A stretch of DNA of 64,000 nt. Source: Pseudosulfitobacter koreensis. GTDB lineage: Bacteria; Pseudomonadota; Alphaproteobacteria; Rhodobacterales; Rhodobacteraceae. The translations under genes and the position numbers were made by a program. The notes beneath the pieces are model-generated. The model did no database searches and was not told where the DNA came from. It saw nothing but the letters and a program-made list of their open reading frames with translations. Below are positions 54,691 through 63,327 of this stretch, in pieces. Numbering within the stretch: position 1 is the first letter of the stretch; each line of letters begins with the position of its first letter. The stretch covers positions 81,408 through 145,407 of the forward strand of contig NZ_JANKJG010000011.1 in NCBI RefSeq assembly GCF_024733015.1, read 5' to 3'.

Positions 54691-56016
54691 TTATTTGTCG
54701 TAGACGTAATTGGGCAGCCAGGTGGCCAGTTCGGGGAAGACCATGACAAGGGTCAGCGCCAGAACCATGACGGCCACGAAGGGCGTGATCGAGCTGTAGA
54801 TGTCGCGCAGGGTGATTTCGGGCGGGGCCATCGCGCGCATCAAGAACAGGTTATAGCCAAACGGCGGCGTCATATAGGCAATCTGCGTGGTGATCGTGTA
54901 AAGGATACCGTACCAGATCAGATCAAAGCCCAGCGCGCCCACCAGCGGCACATAGAGCGGGGCGACGATCACCAGCATCGCAGTGTCGTCCAGGAACGTG
55001 CCCATGACGATAAAGCTGAGCTGCATCAGGATCAGGATCATCCAGGGGCTGAGGTTCAGACGGTCGGTGAACAGATCCTCGATCGCCTTGACCGCGCCCA
55101 GCCCGTCGAACACCGCGCCAAAGGCGAGTGCCGCCAGGATGATCCACATGAACATGCAGGTGATGCCCAGCGTCTTGCGCACCGAGTTCTCGAAGACTTC
55201 GCGGGTCATCCGCCCCTTGAGCACCGCCGCGACAAAGGCCGCAATCGCGCCAATGGCCGAGCTTTCCACCAGCGACGTCCAGCCCTTGACGAAGGGGAAC
55301 ATCATCACCGCGAAGATCACCAGCGGCAAGAGGCCCGCGCGCAGCAACCGCAGCTTTTCACGGCGCGGCATGTCGCGTTCTTCGGCGCTGAGCACCGGAC
55401 CGAGGGCGGGGTTCAGTCGGCAGCGGATGGCGATATAGGCGATAAACATCGCGGCCATCATCAGCCCCGGCACCACGCCCGCCAGCCACAGCTGGCCCAC
55501 CGGCTGCCGCGCGATCATCGCATAAAGCACCAGCACCACCGAGGGCGGCACCAGGATGCCCAGGGATGACCCCGCCTGCACCACGCCGGTGACCATCCGT
55601 TTGTCATATCCCCGCTTCAGCAGTTCGGGCAGCGCGATGGTGGCCCCGATGGCCATGCCCGCCACGCTGAGACCGTTCATCGCGGAAATCAGCACCATCA
55701 GACCGATGGTCCCGATCGCCAGCCCGCCGCGCAAGCCCCCCATCCAGACGTGGAACATCTTGTACAGGTCATCCGCGATCTTCGATTCCGACAGCACGTA
55801 GCCCATGAAGATGAACATCGGCAGCGTCAGCAGCGGATACCATTTCATCAGCTTCATCGCGGCGGAAAAACCGAGGTCATAGCCGCCCTTGTCCCCCCAC
55901 AGCAGCAGGGCCGCAACGACGGCGACAAACCCGATGGCCCCGAACACGCGCTGGCCGGTCATCAGCATCAGCATCATCGTCGAGAACATCAGCGTGGCGA
56001 TCAATTCATATGACAT
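54691..56016 (-). CDS. TRAP transporter large permease (DctM family)
   Basis: 441 residues with about 12 membrane helices. DctM hallmarks are TLPMFIFMGYVLSESKIADDLY and ISAMNGLSVAGMAIGATIALPELLKRGYDKRM, then VQAGSSLGILVPPSVVLVLYAM. It drives sodium- or proton-coupled import. The start ATG at 56016 shares one base with the dctQ stop (TGATG), a coupled pair. Confidence 0.94.
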   Translation of the reverse strand: MSYELIATLMFSTMMLMLMTGQRVFGAIGFVAVVAALLLWGDKGGYDLGFSAAMKLMKWYPLLTLPMFIFMGYVLSESKIADDLYKMFHVWMGGLRGGLAIGTIGLMVLISAMNGLSVAGMAIGATIALPELLKRGYDKRMVTGVVQAGSSLGILVPPSVVLVLYAMIARQPVGQLWLAGVVPGLMMAAMFIAYIAIRCRLNPALGPVLSAEERDMPRREKLRLLRAGLLPLVIFAVMMFPFVKGWTSLVESSAIGAIAAFVAAVLKGRMTREVFENSVRKTLGITCMFMWIILAALAFGAVFDGLGAVKAIEDLFTDRLNLSPWMILILMQLSFIVMGTFLDDTAMLVIVAPLYVPLVGALGFDLIWYGILYTITTQIAYMTPPFGYNLFLMRAMAPPEITLRDIYSSITPFVAVMVLALTLVMVFPELATWLPNYVYDK

Positions 56017-56585
56017 CAGATCGTCTGGCCCTTCAGCCGCAGCACATCTTTGCAAAACTCGGAGAGGCACTGCAAAAGCATCAGGAAAAAGCCCACCAGC
56101 ATCACCAGCTTGACGGGCCACATGTAAGGTCGCCATGCGGACGACGATTGCTCCAACCGGCCGATTTCCTCGGTGCCGGTGACGACGCCGAACAGATAGC
56201 TGATCGGTTCAGTCTTCCAGTAGCCCAGCGAATAGGCGGTGGAACTGATCGCGCCATAAATCAGCACCGACAGGTAGAAGATCAGCAGCAGGACGGTGAA
56301 CAGATCGACCCTGGCCTTCTTGCGGTCGGACCAGCCGCCATAGAGCAGGTCCATGCGCACGTGATCGCCCATCTGCATCGAGTATGGACCGCCCAGGACG
56401 TAGTAGCCGACCATGATGAACTGCGCCATTTCCAGCGTCCAGAGCGTGGGCAGGAAGAACGTCTTGCTGATCGACGACCACAACAACACGCCCATCAGGA
56501 CGAATATTCCGTACATCACGATCCGGCCAAGCCGGTAATTCACCGCATCGACGCCGTGGATAAAGCCGCGCATCACGCCCTGCAT
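56016..56585 (-). CDS. TRAP transporter small permease (DctQ family)
   Basis: 189 residues with four membrane helices (NYRLGRIVMYGIFVLMGVLLW and three more), the DctQ plan, although longer than average because of an extended third loop. I use the ATG at 56585 behind GGAGGG; it overlaps the 3' end of the amidohydrolase gene by 13 bases. Partner of the DctM gene. Confidence 0.9.
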   Translation of the reverse strand: MQGVMRGFIHGVDAVNYRLGRIVMYGIFVLMGVLLWSSISKTFFLPTLWTLEMAQFIMVGYYVLGGPYSMQMGDHVRMDLLYGGWSDRKKARVDLFTVLLLIFYLSVLIYGAISSTAYSLGYWKTEPISYLFGVVTGTEEIGRLEQSSSAWRPYMWPVKLVMLVGFFLMLLQCLSEFCKDVLRLKGQTI

Positions 56586-57343
56586 CTGACACCCTCCGCG
56601 TTCAGTTGGGCACAGGCATCGGCCAGCCATTCGGACAGCATGTCACCGATCTGCGCCTGCTGCGCTTCGGTCTGGATCAGGTCGTTGCGCACTTCGATCA
56701 TGACGCTGGGGTGGCCGTGGGCGACACCGTGAACCTGCAAGGTGTGGGTGACCCCGTCGCCGGGACCATAGGGCGCGTTGCGCTGCACGTCGGCCTGCGT
56801 GTGGGCGGCGCCCCTGTCCAGCATCGCATCGGCCAGCCGGGTGTCGGTGTCGTGCAGAATGCCGATCTCGACCGCGCGCGGCGCGCCGTTGTAGACGGGT
56901 GTGAAACTGTGGATCGTGACCAGAACCGGCGCGGGTTTGGACGCCATCACCTGCGCCAGCATATCGCGGAACGGCGCGTAATAGGCGGCGACACGTGCCG
57001 CACGGGCATCCACGCTCAGGTCCGCATTGCCGGGAATGTCGAAAATCTCGCTTTTGACCGGCATCGCTCCTGCGGCTTCGGGCGGGCGGTTGCAGTCGTA
57101 GACCAGACGCGACACGCCGCTTGCCACCAATGTGGCATCCAGCCGGTCGGACATGCGCACAGCGACACCCAGCGCGCCGGGGTCCCATGCGGCATGGCTG
57201 ACCTTGGCCGCGTCGGACAGGCCAAGGCCCTGCAACGCATCGGGGATGAAACAGGACGCATGTTCACAGACCAGCACGACGGGCGACGCACCGTCCGCAT
57301 TGATCGTCTGTGCAACCGCCATCTGTGTTTCGCGCGCAGTCAT
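56573..57343 (-). CDS. N-formylglutamate amidohydrolase-family protein
   Basis: 256 residues of the N-formylglutamate amidohydrolase (HutG2-like) family. Motifs: VVLVCEHASCFIPDALQGLGLSD, HAAWDPGALGVA, DCNRPPEAAGAM, TIHSFTPVYNG and HPSVMIEVRNDLI. It is the first gene of the TRAP operon. There is no histidine-utilisation gene nearby, so a formylglutamate substrate is unlikely. I infer that it hydrolyses a gamma-glutamyl or related acyl amide. GGGGGTG precedes the ATG at 57343. Confidence 0.88.
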   Translation of the reverse strand: MTARETQMAVAQTINADGASPVVLVCEHASCFIPDALQGLGLSDAAKVSHAAWDPGALGVAVRMSDRLDATLVASGVSRLVYDCNRPPEAAGAMPVKSEIFDIPGNADLSVDARAARVAAYYAPFRDMLAQVMASKPAPVLVTIHSFTPVYNGAPRAVEIGILHDTDTRLADAMLDRGAAHTQADVQRNAPYGPGDGVTHTLQVHGVAHGHPSVMIEVRNDLIQTEAQQAQIGDMLSEWLADACAQLNAEGVRCRA

Positions 57344-57384
57344 CCTGTCACCCCCGTAGACACAAAGTGCTTGCCACCGCCGCG

Positions 57385-57398
57385 TTCTGTCAACAGAA
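57385..57398. promoter_or_regulatory. putative RpiR-family operator
   Basis: TTCTGT-CA-ACAGAA is a perfect 6-bp-arm palindrome in the centre of the 121-base divergent region. Two direct GTGAAA copies (57401-57406 and 57430-57435) lie beside it. Such palindromes or direct repeats are typical binding sites for the adjacent MurR/RpiR-type regulator. Confidence 0.45.
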
Positions 57399-57464
57399 TT
57401 GTGAAAAATAACCAACAGCCGCCTTGGGTGTGAAATTTTTTCGATCAAAGAGGAGGCGCCGCCC

Positions 57465-58337
57465 GTGTCGTCAGATACGCTTACGATTTCGGACCGCATC
57501 CAGCAAAAGCTGGACGATCTGACCCGCGCCGAGCGTCAGCTGGCCCATTCGATCCTGGAAAACTACCCGATCTCGGGGTTGGGCCCGCTGACCGAACTGG
57601 CGCTGGATGCCAATGTATCGGGGCCGACCGTCGCGCGGATGGTGCAAAAGCTGGGGTTCAGGGGCTATGCCGAGTTTCAGGCCGAACTGCGCGAAGAGCT
57701 GCGCGCCAAGGTCAAGGGTCCCATCGCCAAGCATGACACCTGGGCCGACAGCGCCCCGTCGGGGCATATCCTGAACACGTTCACCGATGCGGTGATCGAC
57801 AACATCCGCCACACGCTGGGCCAGATCGACCCCAAAGCCTTTGACACCGCGTGCGAACTGGTCGGCAACCCCGCGCATCATCTCTATATCGTCGGGGGTC
57901 GGGTCACGCACACGCTGGCCGAATATCTGTTCCTGCACATGCAAGTGATCCGCCCGAACATCACCCATGTGCAGTCTACCTCGAACGCATGGCCGCATTA
58001 TCTGCTGGACGTGAAACAAGGCGATGTCTTTGTCATCTTCGACGTGCGCCGCTATGAAAACAACACGCTGAAGCTGGCGGAAATGGCCCATGCGCAGGGG
58101 GCGAGGATCATCCTGTTTACCGATCAATGGCGCTCTCCGGTGCATCAGTTGGCCGACGTCAGCTTTAGCAGCCGAATCGAGGTGCCCTCGGCCTGGGACA
58201 GCGCCGCGACGACGCTGCTGCTGGTTGAGACGATGGTGTCGGCGGTGCAGAACCTGCGTTGGACCGACACCAAGGGCCGGATGGAAGAGCTGGAGGCGAT
58301 GTTCGACCAGACCAAGCTGTTCCGCAAGTTTACCTGA
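57465..58337 (+). CDS. MurR/RpiR-family transcriptional regulator
   Basis: 290 residues. An N-terminal RpiR helix-turn-helix domain (about 1-80; ANVSGPTVARMVQKLGFRGYAEFQAELREEL) is followed by a C-terminal SIS domain (about 125-260) with LYIVGGRVTHTLAEYLFLH and DVFVIFDVRRYENNTLKLAEMAHAQGARIILFTD. SIS domains usually bind phosphosugars. It is divergent from the amine/TRAP operon and probably controls it. The start is GTG at 57465 behind GAGGAGG. Confidence 0.92.
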   Translation: MSSDTLTISDRIQQKLDDLTRAERQLAHSILENYPISGLGPLTELALDANVSGPTVARMVQKLGFRGYAEFQAELREELRAKVKGPIAKHDTWADSAPSGHILNTFTDAVIDNIRHTLGQIDPKAFDTACELVGNPAHHLYIVGGRVTHTLAEYLFLHMQVIRPNITHVQSTSNAWPHYLLDVKQGDVFVIFDVRRYENNTLKLAEMAHAQGARIILFTDQWRSPVHQLADVSFSSRIEVPSAWDSAATTLLLVETMVSAVQNLRWTDTKGRMEELEAMFDQTKLFRKFT

Positions 58338-58408
58338 TTGCCCGAAAAACAGGCAACCGTGCCGCCACGGCTTGCGGCCCTGACATTCAGCCCGCAAACT
58401 GACCGCAA

Positions 58409-59191
58409 ATGCCGCAAATTCTTCCTCTGCTCGTCTTCAGCGATCTTGATGGCACATTGATATCGCACGAGACCTATCGCTGGGACGCCGCCCGCCCCGC
58501 GCTGGACCGCCTGCGTGACATCGGTGCGGGCGTGGTGCTGGCCAGCAGCAAGACCGCGCCTGAAATCATCGGGTTACGGCGCGACATGGGGCTGGAGGAT
58601 TGGCCCGCAATCGTGGAAAACGGGGCCGGAGTGCTGGACGCGCAGGCCACCGACGTGCCACCGGACACCGATTACAAACGCTTGCGCATGGCGCTGAACC
58701 AACTGCCCCGCGCCTCGCGCGCATCCTTCCAAGGGTTCGGCGACATGAGCGTGGAACACGTCGCCGACGCCACCGGGCTGTCACTGGCCGACGCCCGCAA
58801 CGCGCAGACCCGCGCGTTTTCAGAGCCGGGGTTGTGGCAGGGCACCCAGACGGGACGGATGGAATTCATGGCGCACCTGGCAGAGCATGGCATCAGCGCG
58901 CGCGAAGGGGGCCGTTTTCTGACCCTGTCGTTCGGGCAGACCAAGGCCGACCGCATGGCCGAGATCATCGCGACCTATCGGCCCCGCGTCACCCTCGCGC
59001 TTGGCGATGCGCCCAACGACGTCGAGATGCTGGAAACGGCAGATCACGGCGTCATCGTCGCCAACCCGCACCGCGCGCCCCTGCCCCCGCTGCCCGCCGA
59101 AGCGATGGGCCGCATCACGCGCACCACATTGCCCGGGCCCGAAGGCTGGAACCGCGCAGTGCTCGAGTTTATCAACCAGTTGAATATTTGA
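58409..59191 (+). CDS. HAD-family mannosyl/glucosyl-3-phosphoglycerate phosphatase
   Basis: 260 residues of the MpgP-type HAD phosphatase family. HAD motif I is VFSDLDGTLIS (nucleophile Asp), motif II VVLASSKTAPE, and the C-terminal LALGDAPNDVEML is motif IV. MpgP dephosphorylates mannosyl- or glucosyl-3-phosphoglycerate. The gene directly after it encodes the matching synthase, so together they make a glycosylglycerate. The start at 58409 is the only reasonable one. Confidence 0.85.
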   Translation: MPQILPLLVFSDLDGTLISHETYRWDAARPALDRLRDIGAGVVLASSKTAPEIIGLRRDMGLEDWPAIVENGAGVLDAQATDVPPDTDYKRLRMALNQLPRASRASFQGFGDMSVEHVADATGLSLADARNAQTRAFSEPGLWQGTQTGRMEFMAHLAEHGISAREGGRFLTLSFGQTKADRMAEIIATYRPRVTLALGDAPNDVEMLETADHGVIVANPHRAPLPPLPAEAMGRITRTTLPGPEGWNRAVLEFINQLNI

Positions 59192-59206
59192 ACAAGGACG
59201 CCGCCC

Positions 59207-60430
59207 ATGACAGACTTTCACCAGAACGGAAATGTGGCGACCCTGCACAACCTGCGCACGCGTTCGCTCCCTGAAATGACCTACGAGCTGGAAACCTTCG
59301 CCCAGTCGCGCAAGATTTCCCTGATCCTGCCCTGTCTCTATTCCGAGCTGGAAACCGACGCGATGCCGCGCATCCTGGACGAGCTTTCCAAGGTCACCTA
59401 TCTGCACCGCATCATCATCGGTCTGGACCGCGCCGACGAAGCGCAGTTTCGTCACGCCCAGCAGTTTTTCGAGGGGCTGAACCAGAACCACATCGTGATC
59501 TGGAACGACAGCCCGCGGATGCGGGAACTGGGGGGGCGGCTGGAGGCGCTGGGGCTGGCCCCGATGGAGCAGGGCAAGGGCAAGAATGTCTGGTCATCGC
59601 TGGGCTATCTGATCGGCTGCGAGGACAGTTCGGTGATGGCGATCCATGATTGCGACATCGTCACCTATACCAACGAGATGCTGGCGCGGCTGGTCTATCC
59701 GGTGGCGAACCCGAATTTTCCCTATCAGGTGGCCAAGGGGTTCTATTCGCGCGTCGGTCAGGGAAAGCTGAACGGACGGGTGACGCGCCTGCTGGTCAGT
59801 CCGCTGCTGATCGCGTTGAAAAAGGTGGTCGGCGACCGCGACTTTCTGGATTACCTGCGCAGCTTTCGCTATCCGCTGTCCGGTGAATTTGCCATGCGCA
59901 CCAGCATCTTGCCCGATCTGCGTATCCCGTCAGATTGGGGTCTGGAAATCGGTGTGCTGTCCGAAGCCTGGCGCAATCTGGCCCCGAAGGCGGTCTGCCA
60001 GGTCGAGATTGCCGACAACTACGACCACAAGCATCAGGACCTGAGCCCCGAGGACGCCAGTGCCGGGCTTAGCCGGATGTCGACCGACATCTGCAAGGCG
60101 ATCTTTCGCAAGCTGGCGGCGGATGGCACCGTGCTTACGCCCAACGTGTTCCGCACGCTCAAGGCGACCTACTACCGCTGCGCGCTGGACCTGCTGGAGG
60201 CGTACTATGCCGACGCCGTGATGAACGGGCTGACCATCGACCGGCACAAGGAAGAACAGGCGATCGAGCTTTTTGCCGAAAACATCATGCGCGCGGGTCA
60301 GACGTTTCTGGAAAACCCGCACGAGACGCCATTCATTCCGACGTGGAACCGCATTCATTCCGCCGATGCCAGCTTTCTGGCGGATCTGCGCGCGGCAGCC
60401 ATCGCGGATGAACAGGAGTTTTCAGGGTGA
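59207..60430 (+). CDS. glucosyl-3-phosphoglycerate synthase-like glycosyltransferase
   Basis: 407 residues with a GT-A fold. The metal/sugar-nucleotide motif is IHDCDIVTY near residue 148. KGKNVWSSLGYLIGCEDS, FYSRVGQ...GRVTRLLVSPLLIAL and LRSFRYPLSGEFAM fit GT81 GpgS and related enzymes. It transfers glucose to 3-phosphoglycerate, and the upstream phosphatase then yields glucosylglycerate, an osmolyte used under salt or nitrogen stress. Mannosyl-3-phosphoglycerate synthase is the alternative. The 15-base gap after the phosphatase gene indicates an operon. Confidence 0.75.
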   Translation: MTDFHQNGNVATLHNLRTRSLPEMTYELETFAQSRKISLILPCLYSELETDAMPRILDELSKVTYLHRIIIGLDRADEAQFRHAQQFFEGLNQNHIVIWNDSPRMRELGGRLEALGLAPMEQGKGKNVWSSLGYLIGCEDSSVMAIHDCDIVTYTNEMLARLVYPVANPNFPYQVAKGFYSRVGQGKLNGRVTRLLVSPLLIALKKVVGDRDFLDYLRSFRYPLSGEFAMRTSILPDLRIPSDWGLEIGVLSEAWRNLAPKAVCQVEIADNYDHKHQDLSPEDASAGLSRMSTDICKAIFRKLAADGTVLTPNVFRTLKATYYRCALDLLEAYYADAVMNGLTIDRHKEEQAIELFAENIMRAGQTFLENPHETPFIPTWNRIHSADASFLADLRAAAIADEQEFSG

Positions 60431-60442
60431 TCCTGGCGGCGC

Positions 60443-61096
60443 TCAGACCCGCGCAAAGCTCTGCGCGGCAAGCCACCCTGCGATCCAGCCGCCCAGGTGC
60501 GCCTCCCAGGCGAGGCCGCCCGACAGCATCATGAACAGAACCACGTTGACCAGTGCCAGCCCGAGCACCCCCATGACGACAGGCCGCACCGGCAGACCGC
60601 GCCGCCGCCGCAACCGGTATTCCATCACCTGCCAAAGTCCGATCAGGCCAAAGACAGCGCCAGACGCCCCGATCATCGGTGCGCCGCTTGACGACAGCAG
60701 CCCGAAACACGCGGCTCCGCCGACAGCCGCCGCAAACAGCACCGCCAGCGTCCTGGCCGCGCCGATCTGGGCCGACACGAATTTACCCAGCGAGAGCAGG
60801 ATGACGCCGTTCATCACAAGGTGCAAAATCCCGCCGTGCAGGAACGCATAGGTGACGAACATCAGCACGGGCTGCCCCGGATAGGCCGGCATCACGCCAC
60901 CGGACAGCAGCGGTTGCCAGAACGCACCAAGCAGGAAGGCGGGCCACCGCAGGTCTTGCGTTCCGAACAGACCGGAAGACGACAGGCTGAGCACCAGTTC
61001 GATCAGCGCCATGATGCCCACAAGGGCCCACATGAAACCGGGCGCGCCTGCCTGCGATTGCCGTGTCCCGGCGTCGTTTGTAAATGGATTGCTCAT
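60443..61096 (-). CDS. rhomboid intramembrane serine protease (active-site intact)
   Basis: 217 residues, six or so membrane helices. All key residues are present: HGGILHLVMN in helix 2 (His87, His92, Asn96), nucleophile Ser145 in GASGAVFGLIG, and His200 in AHLGGWIAG. It should cleave substrates within the membrane. Aligned with the pseudorhomboid at 36416-37096, it differs at every catalytic position. Start ATG at 61096. Confidence 0.93.
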   Translation of the reverse strand: MSNPFTNDAGTRQSQAGAPGFMWALVGIMALIELVLSLSSSGLFGTQDLRWPAFLLGAFWQPLLSGGVMPAYPGQPVLMFVTYAFLHGGILHLVMNGVILLSLGKFVSAQIGAARTLAVLFAAAVGGAACFGLLSSSGAPMIGASGAVFGLIGLWQVMEYRLRRRRGLPVRPVVMGVLGLALVNVVLFMMLSGGLAWEAHLGGWIAGWLAAQSFARV

Positions 61097-61163
61097 CCGT
61101 GCCAGATAGTCATTGCGCGCGTGCAGGCCAAGGCGGTGCGCGATTTTCCGACGGCACACCCGC

Positions 61164-61901
61164 TCAGATCGAGCCTGCCTCCACCATGTAGTTGGATGCG
61201 GTGCACATCGCGGCGTCGTCAGAGGCCAGAAACAGCACCATCCGCGCGACATAGATCGGTTCGATCAGGTCCGGCAGACACTGGCGCGCGCGGTGCGCCT
61301 CCAGCGCCTCGGGCGTGGCCCACAGCTCTTTCTGCCGGTCGGTCATGATCCAGCCCGGCACAACCGTGTTCACGCGGATGCGATGCCCGCCCAATTCGCG
61401 CGCCATGGTCCGGGTCAGCCCGTGCACCGCCGATTTGGCGGTGGCATAGGCGGGGAACCCGGCCCCCGCCTCCCACCAGGAATTCGAGCCGAGATTGACG
61501 ATTGATCCACCATCGGCCGCGATCATGCCGGGTGCAACTGCCTGAATCGCAAAGAACATATGGCGCAGGTTCGTGGCCATCCGTTCATCCCAATACTCTG
61601 CCGTGACCTCTTTCCAGTCGTGGCGATCATCGCGCGCGGCGTTGTTCACCAGAACGTCGAAGGTGCCCAGCGTCGCGATGGCGTCTTGCAATGCATCGAC
61701 GTCACGCAGATCGCACAGCGCAAACCGCGCGCCTGTGGCTTCTGCCACGCGGGTCGATGCGGCCTCGTCCCGGTCCAGAAACGCGACGTCAGCCCCCTGT
61801 TCGGCAAAGGCACCGACGGTCAACGCCCCGATGCCCGACGCACCGCCCGTGACCAGAACCTTCCTGCCCTTCAGGCTGGGGTAGAGTGCGAAATGCGACA
61901 T
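61164..61901 (-). CDS. short-chain dehydrogenase/reductase
   Basis: 245 residues, classical SDR. NAD(P) site LVTGGASGIGALTV, NNAA motif VLVNNAARDD, and the catalytic triad in NSWWEAGAGFPAYATAKSAVHG (Tyr and Lys of YxxxK). PGWIMTDRQ and LASDDAAMCTASNYMVEAG end the chain. It probably acts on a sugar or polyol; exact substrate unknown. The ATG at 61901 lies behind GGAGG. Confidence 0.92.
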   Translation of the reverse strand: MSHFALYPSLKGRKVLVTGGASGIGALTVGAFAEQGADVAFLDRDEAASTRVAEATGARFALCDLRDVDALQDAIATLGTFDVLVNNAARDDRHDWKEVTAEYWDERMATNLRHMFFAIQAVAPGMIAADGGSIVNLGSNSWWEAGAGFPAYATAKSAVHGLTRTMARELGGHRIRVNTVVPGWIMTDRQKELWATPEALEAHRARQCLPDLIEPIYVARMVLFLASDDAAMCTASNYMVEAGSI

Positions 61902-62054
61902 GGGCGGCCTCCGTTCGGGGTGTTGTGATATGCGGGTCAGAGCCCCGCAATTCGCCCGATACCACGTAGAACGCCCAAGTGACACTGCCTGTATCGAAAG
62001 GTCAGTGCCACCGGGCTACGCCACACTTCGGTCAGTCGCGGTTTGATGCCCCTG

Positions 62055-62086
62055 TCCCTGTCCGCGCAAATCGCTACGGACAGGGA
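62055..62086. repeat. inverted repeat downstream of the coiled-coil gene
   Basis: TCCCTGTCCG (62055-62064) pairs perfectly with CGGACAGGGA (62077-62086). It follows the stop of the minus-strand coiled-coil gene (62099) by 12 bases. There is no T-tract. It may act as a terminator or RNA-stabilising hairpin. Confidence 0.5.
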
Positions 62087-62098
62087 TGGGCACGAAGA

Positions 62099-63157
62099 TC
62101 AATTGTCGGTTTGCGCCGCTGGCTGGGTCTCTTCTTCCTCGGCAGGCTGCGCATCGTTCTGCGCGTCACTCTGATCATTCTGCGCGTTAGTCTCATCATT
62201 CTGCGCCTCAGTTTGATCGTTCTGCGCGTCAGTCTGATCGGCAGCAGGCTCTGCTGCGCCAGATTGCGCGGCTGCGGCGCCCTGCGGGGAAGCCGATGCG
62301 CCGCTTGCCGTCTCACCGGACCGGGCCGCAGCGATCCCCTGCTCGATCTCCAGCAACACGTTCGAGCGGTCCTCGAGATTGGCCGTCAACTGGGTCAGGA
62401 TGCTCTGCAACTCTGCGCGTTGTTCCTGTGCAGACTGCACGTCCTGGGTGAACTGCTCCCGGCGCTGCGACAGATCCGCAACTTCGGTCGCAAGCATCTG
62501 CTTGCGCGATTGCATCTGGGCCAACTCGCTCTCGGCTGTGGCGACCTGCTGGCTCAGGCTGTTGCGCTGATCTGTCAGGTCCTGAACGCTGGTTTCCGCA
62601 CTGGCCAGTTCTTCGGACAGCCGCGCATTGTCATCTGTGAGGCTCGCAAGCGTTTCGCGCAGCGTCGCCTCGGTGGCGCGTGCCTCGGTCAGGCGGGTTT
62701 CCACATCGCTCAGTTCCTGGGTCTGCGAGGTGATCTGCTCGTCAAGCTGTTGGCGGCGCTCCTCGAAGGTCGCCATTTCCTCGCGCAAAGGCGCAACCTG
62801 GCTTTCAAGATCCGAAACGGTCTGCTGCTGCGCCGTCACGTCCTGATCAAGCTCGGTCTGCTCTTGGCGCAATGCTTCGACCTGCGGCTGCAAGGTCTCG
62901 ATCTCGGACTGCACAGAGGTGCGGCTGGCCTCGAGGTCTTCACTCTCGACGGTCAGTGTCTCGATCCGCGTCTGCAGCGCATCCGCCGTGCCAACGGCCT
63001 GTTCCTGCGCCTCGATCTGTCCCTGCAGACGTTCGATTGTCGCAATATTGCGCGACCCGTCCGCAATGAAATAGATCGCGGCGATCCACCCGACTGCGGC
63101 CAATACCGCAAGGATGACCAACGGTTTGCGCGATGAACCTGATGATGAAGCTGCCAT
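62099..63157 (-). CDS. membrane-anchored coiled-coil protein of unknown function
   Basis: 352 residues. One membrane helix (about 11-33, KPLVILAVLAAVGWIAAIYFIA) is followed by a long left-handed coiled coil (about 40-260, Glu/Gln/Leu heptads). The tail is low-complexity, with four 7-residue repeats of the type DQTDAQN, coded by a 21-bp tandem repeat. The topology places most of the chain in the periplasm or cytoplasm, undecided. It resembles envelope-spanning or structural proteins but no family is recognised. The start at 63157 gives a clean N-terminus. Confidence 0.8.
   Translation of the reverse strand: MAASSSGSSRKPLVILAVLAAVGWIAAIYFIADGSRNIATIERLQGQIEAQEQAVGTADALQTRIETLTVESEDLEASRTSVQSEIETLQPQVEALRQEQTELDQDVTAQQQTVSDLESQVAPLREEMATFEERRQQLDEQITSQTQELSDVETRLTEARATEATLRETLASLTDDNARLSEELASAETSVQDLTDQRNSLSQQVATAESELAQMQSRKQMLATEVADLSQRREQFTQDVQSAQEQRAELQSILTQLTANLEDRSNVLLEIEQGIAAARSGETASGASASPQGAAAAQSGAAEPAADQTDAQNDQTEAQNDETNAQNDQSDAQNDAQPAEEEETQPAAQTDN
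62157..62240 (+). repeat. four 21-bp tandem repeats in the coiled-coil gene
   Basis: TTCTGCGCGTCACTCTGATCA, with small changes, occurs four times head to tail (62157, 62178, 62199, 62220). It encodes the repeated heptads of the Asn/Gln/Asp-rich tail on the minus strand. Length variation between strains is likely. Confidence 0.85.
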
Positions 63158-63327
63158 TTGGACTATTCCCCCGTTCCGAAACATGTGTGAATGAACTCTG
63201 CGTTCAACGCGCCGAAGTGGGGACCGGTTCCCAAGAACGCGCCAAGACAGATGGTCGGACACCTTCGATTTGACCCCCATCAATTCGCGCTACCTCACTC
63301 TGGAACACGCCAAAAGGAGCGCACACC

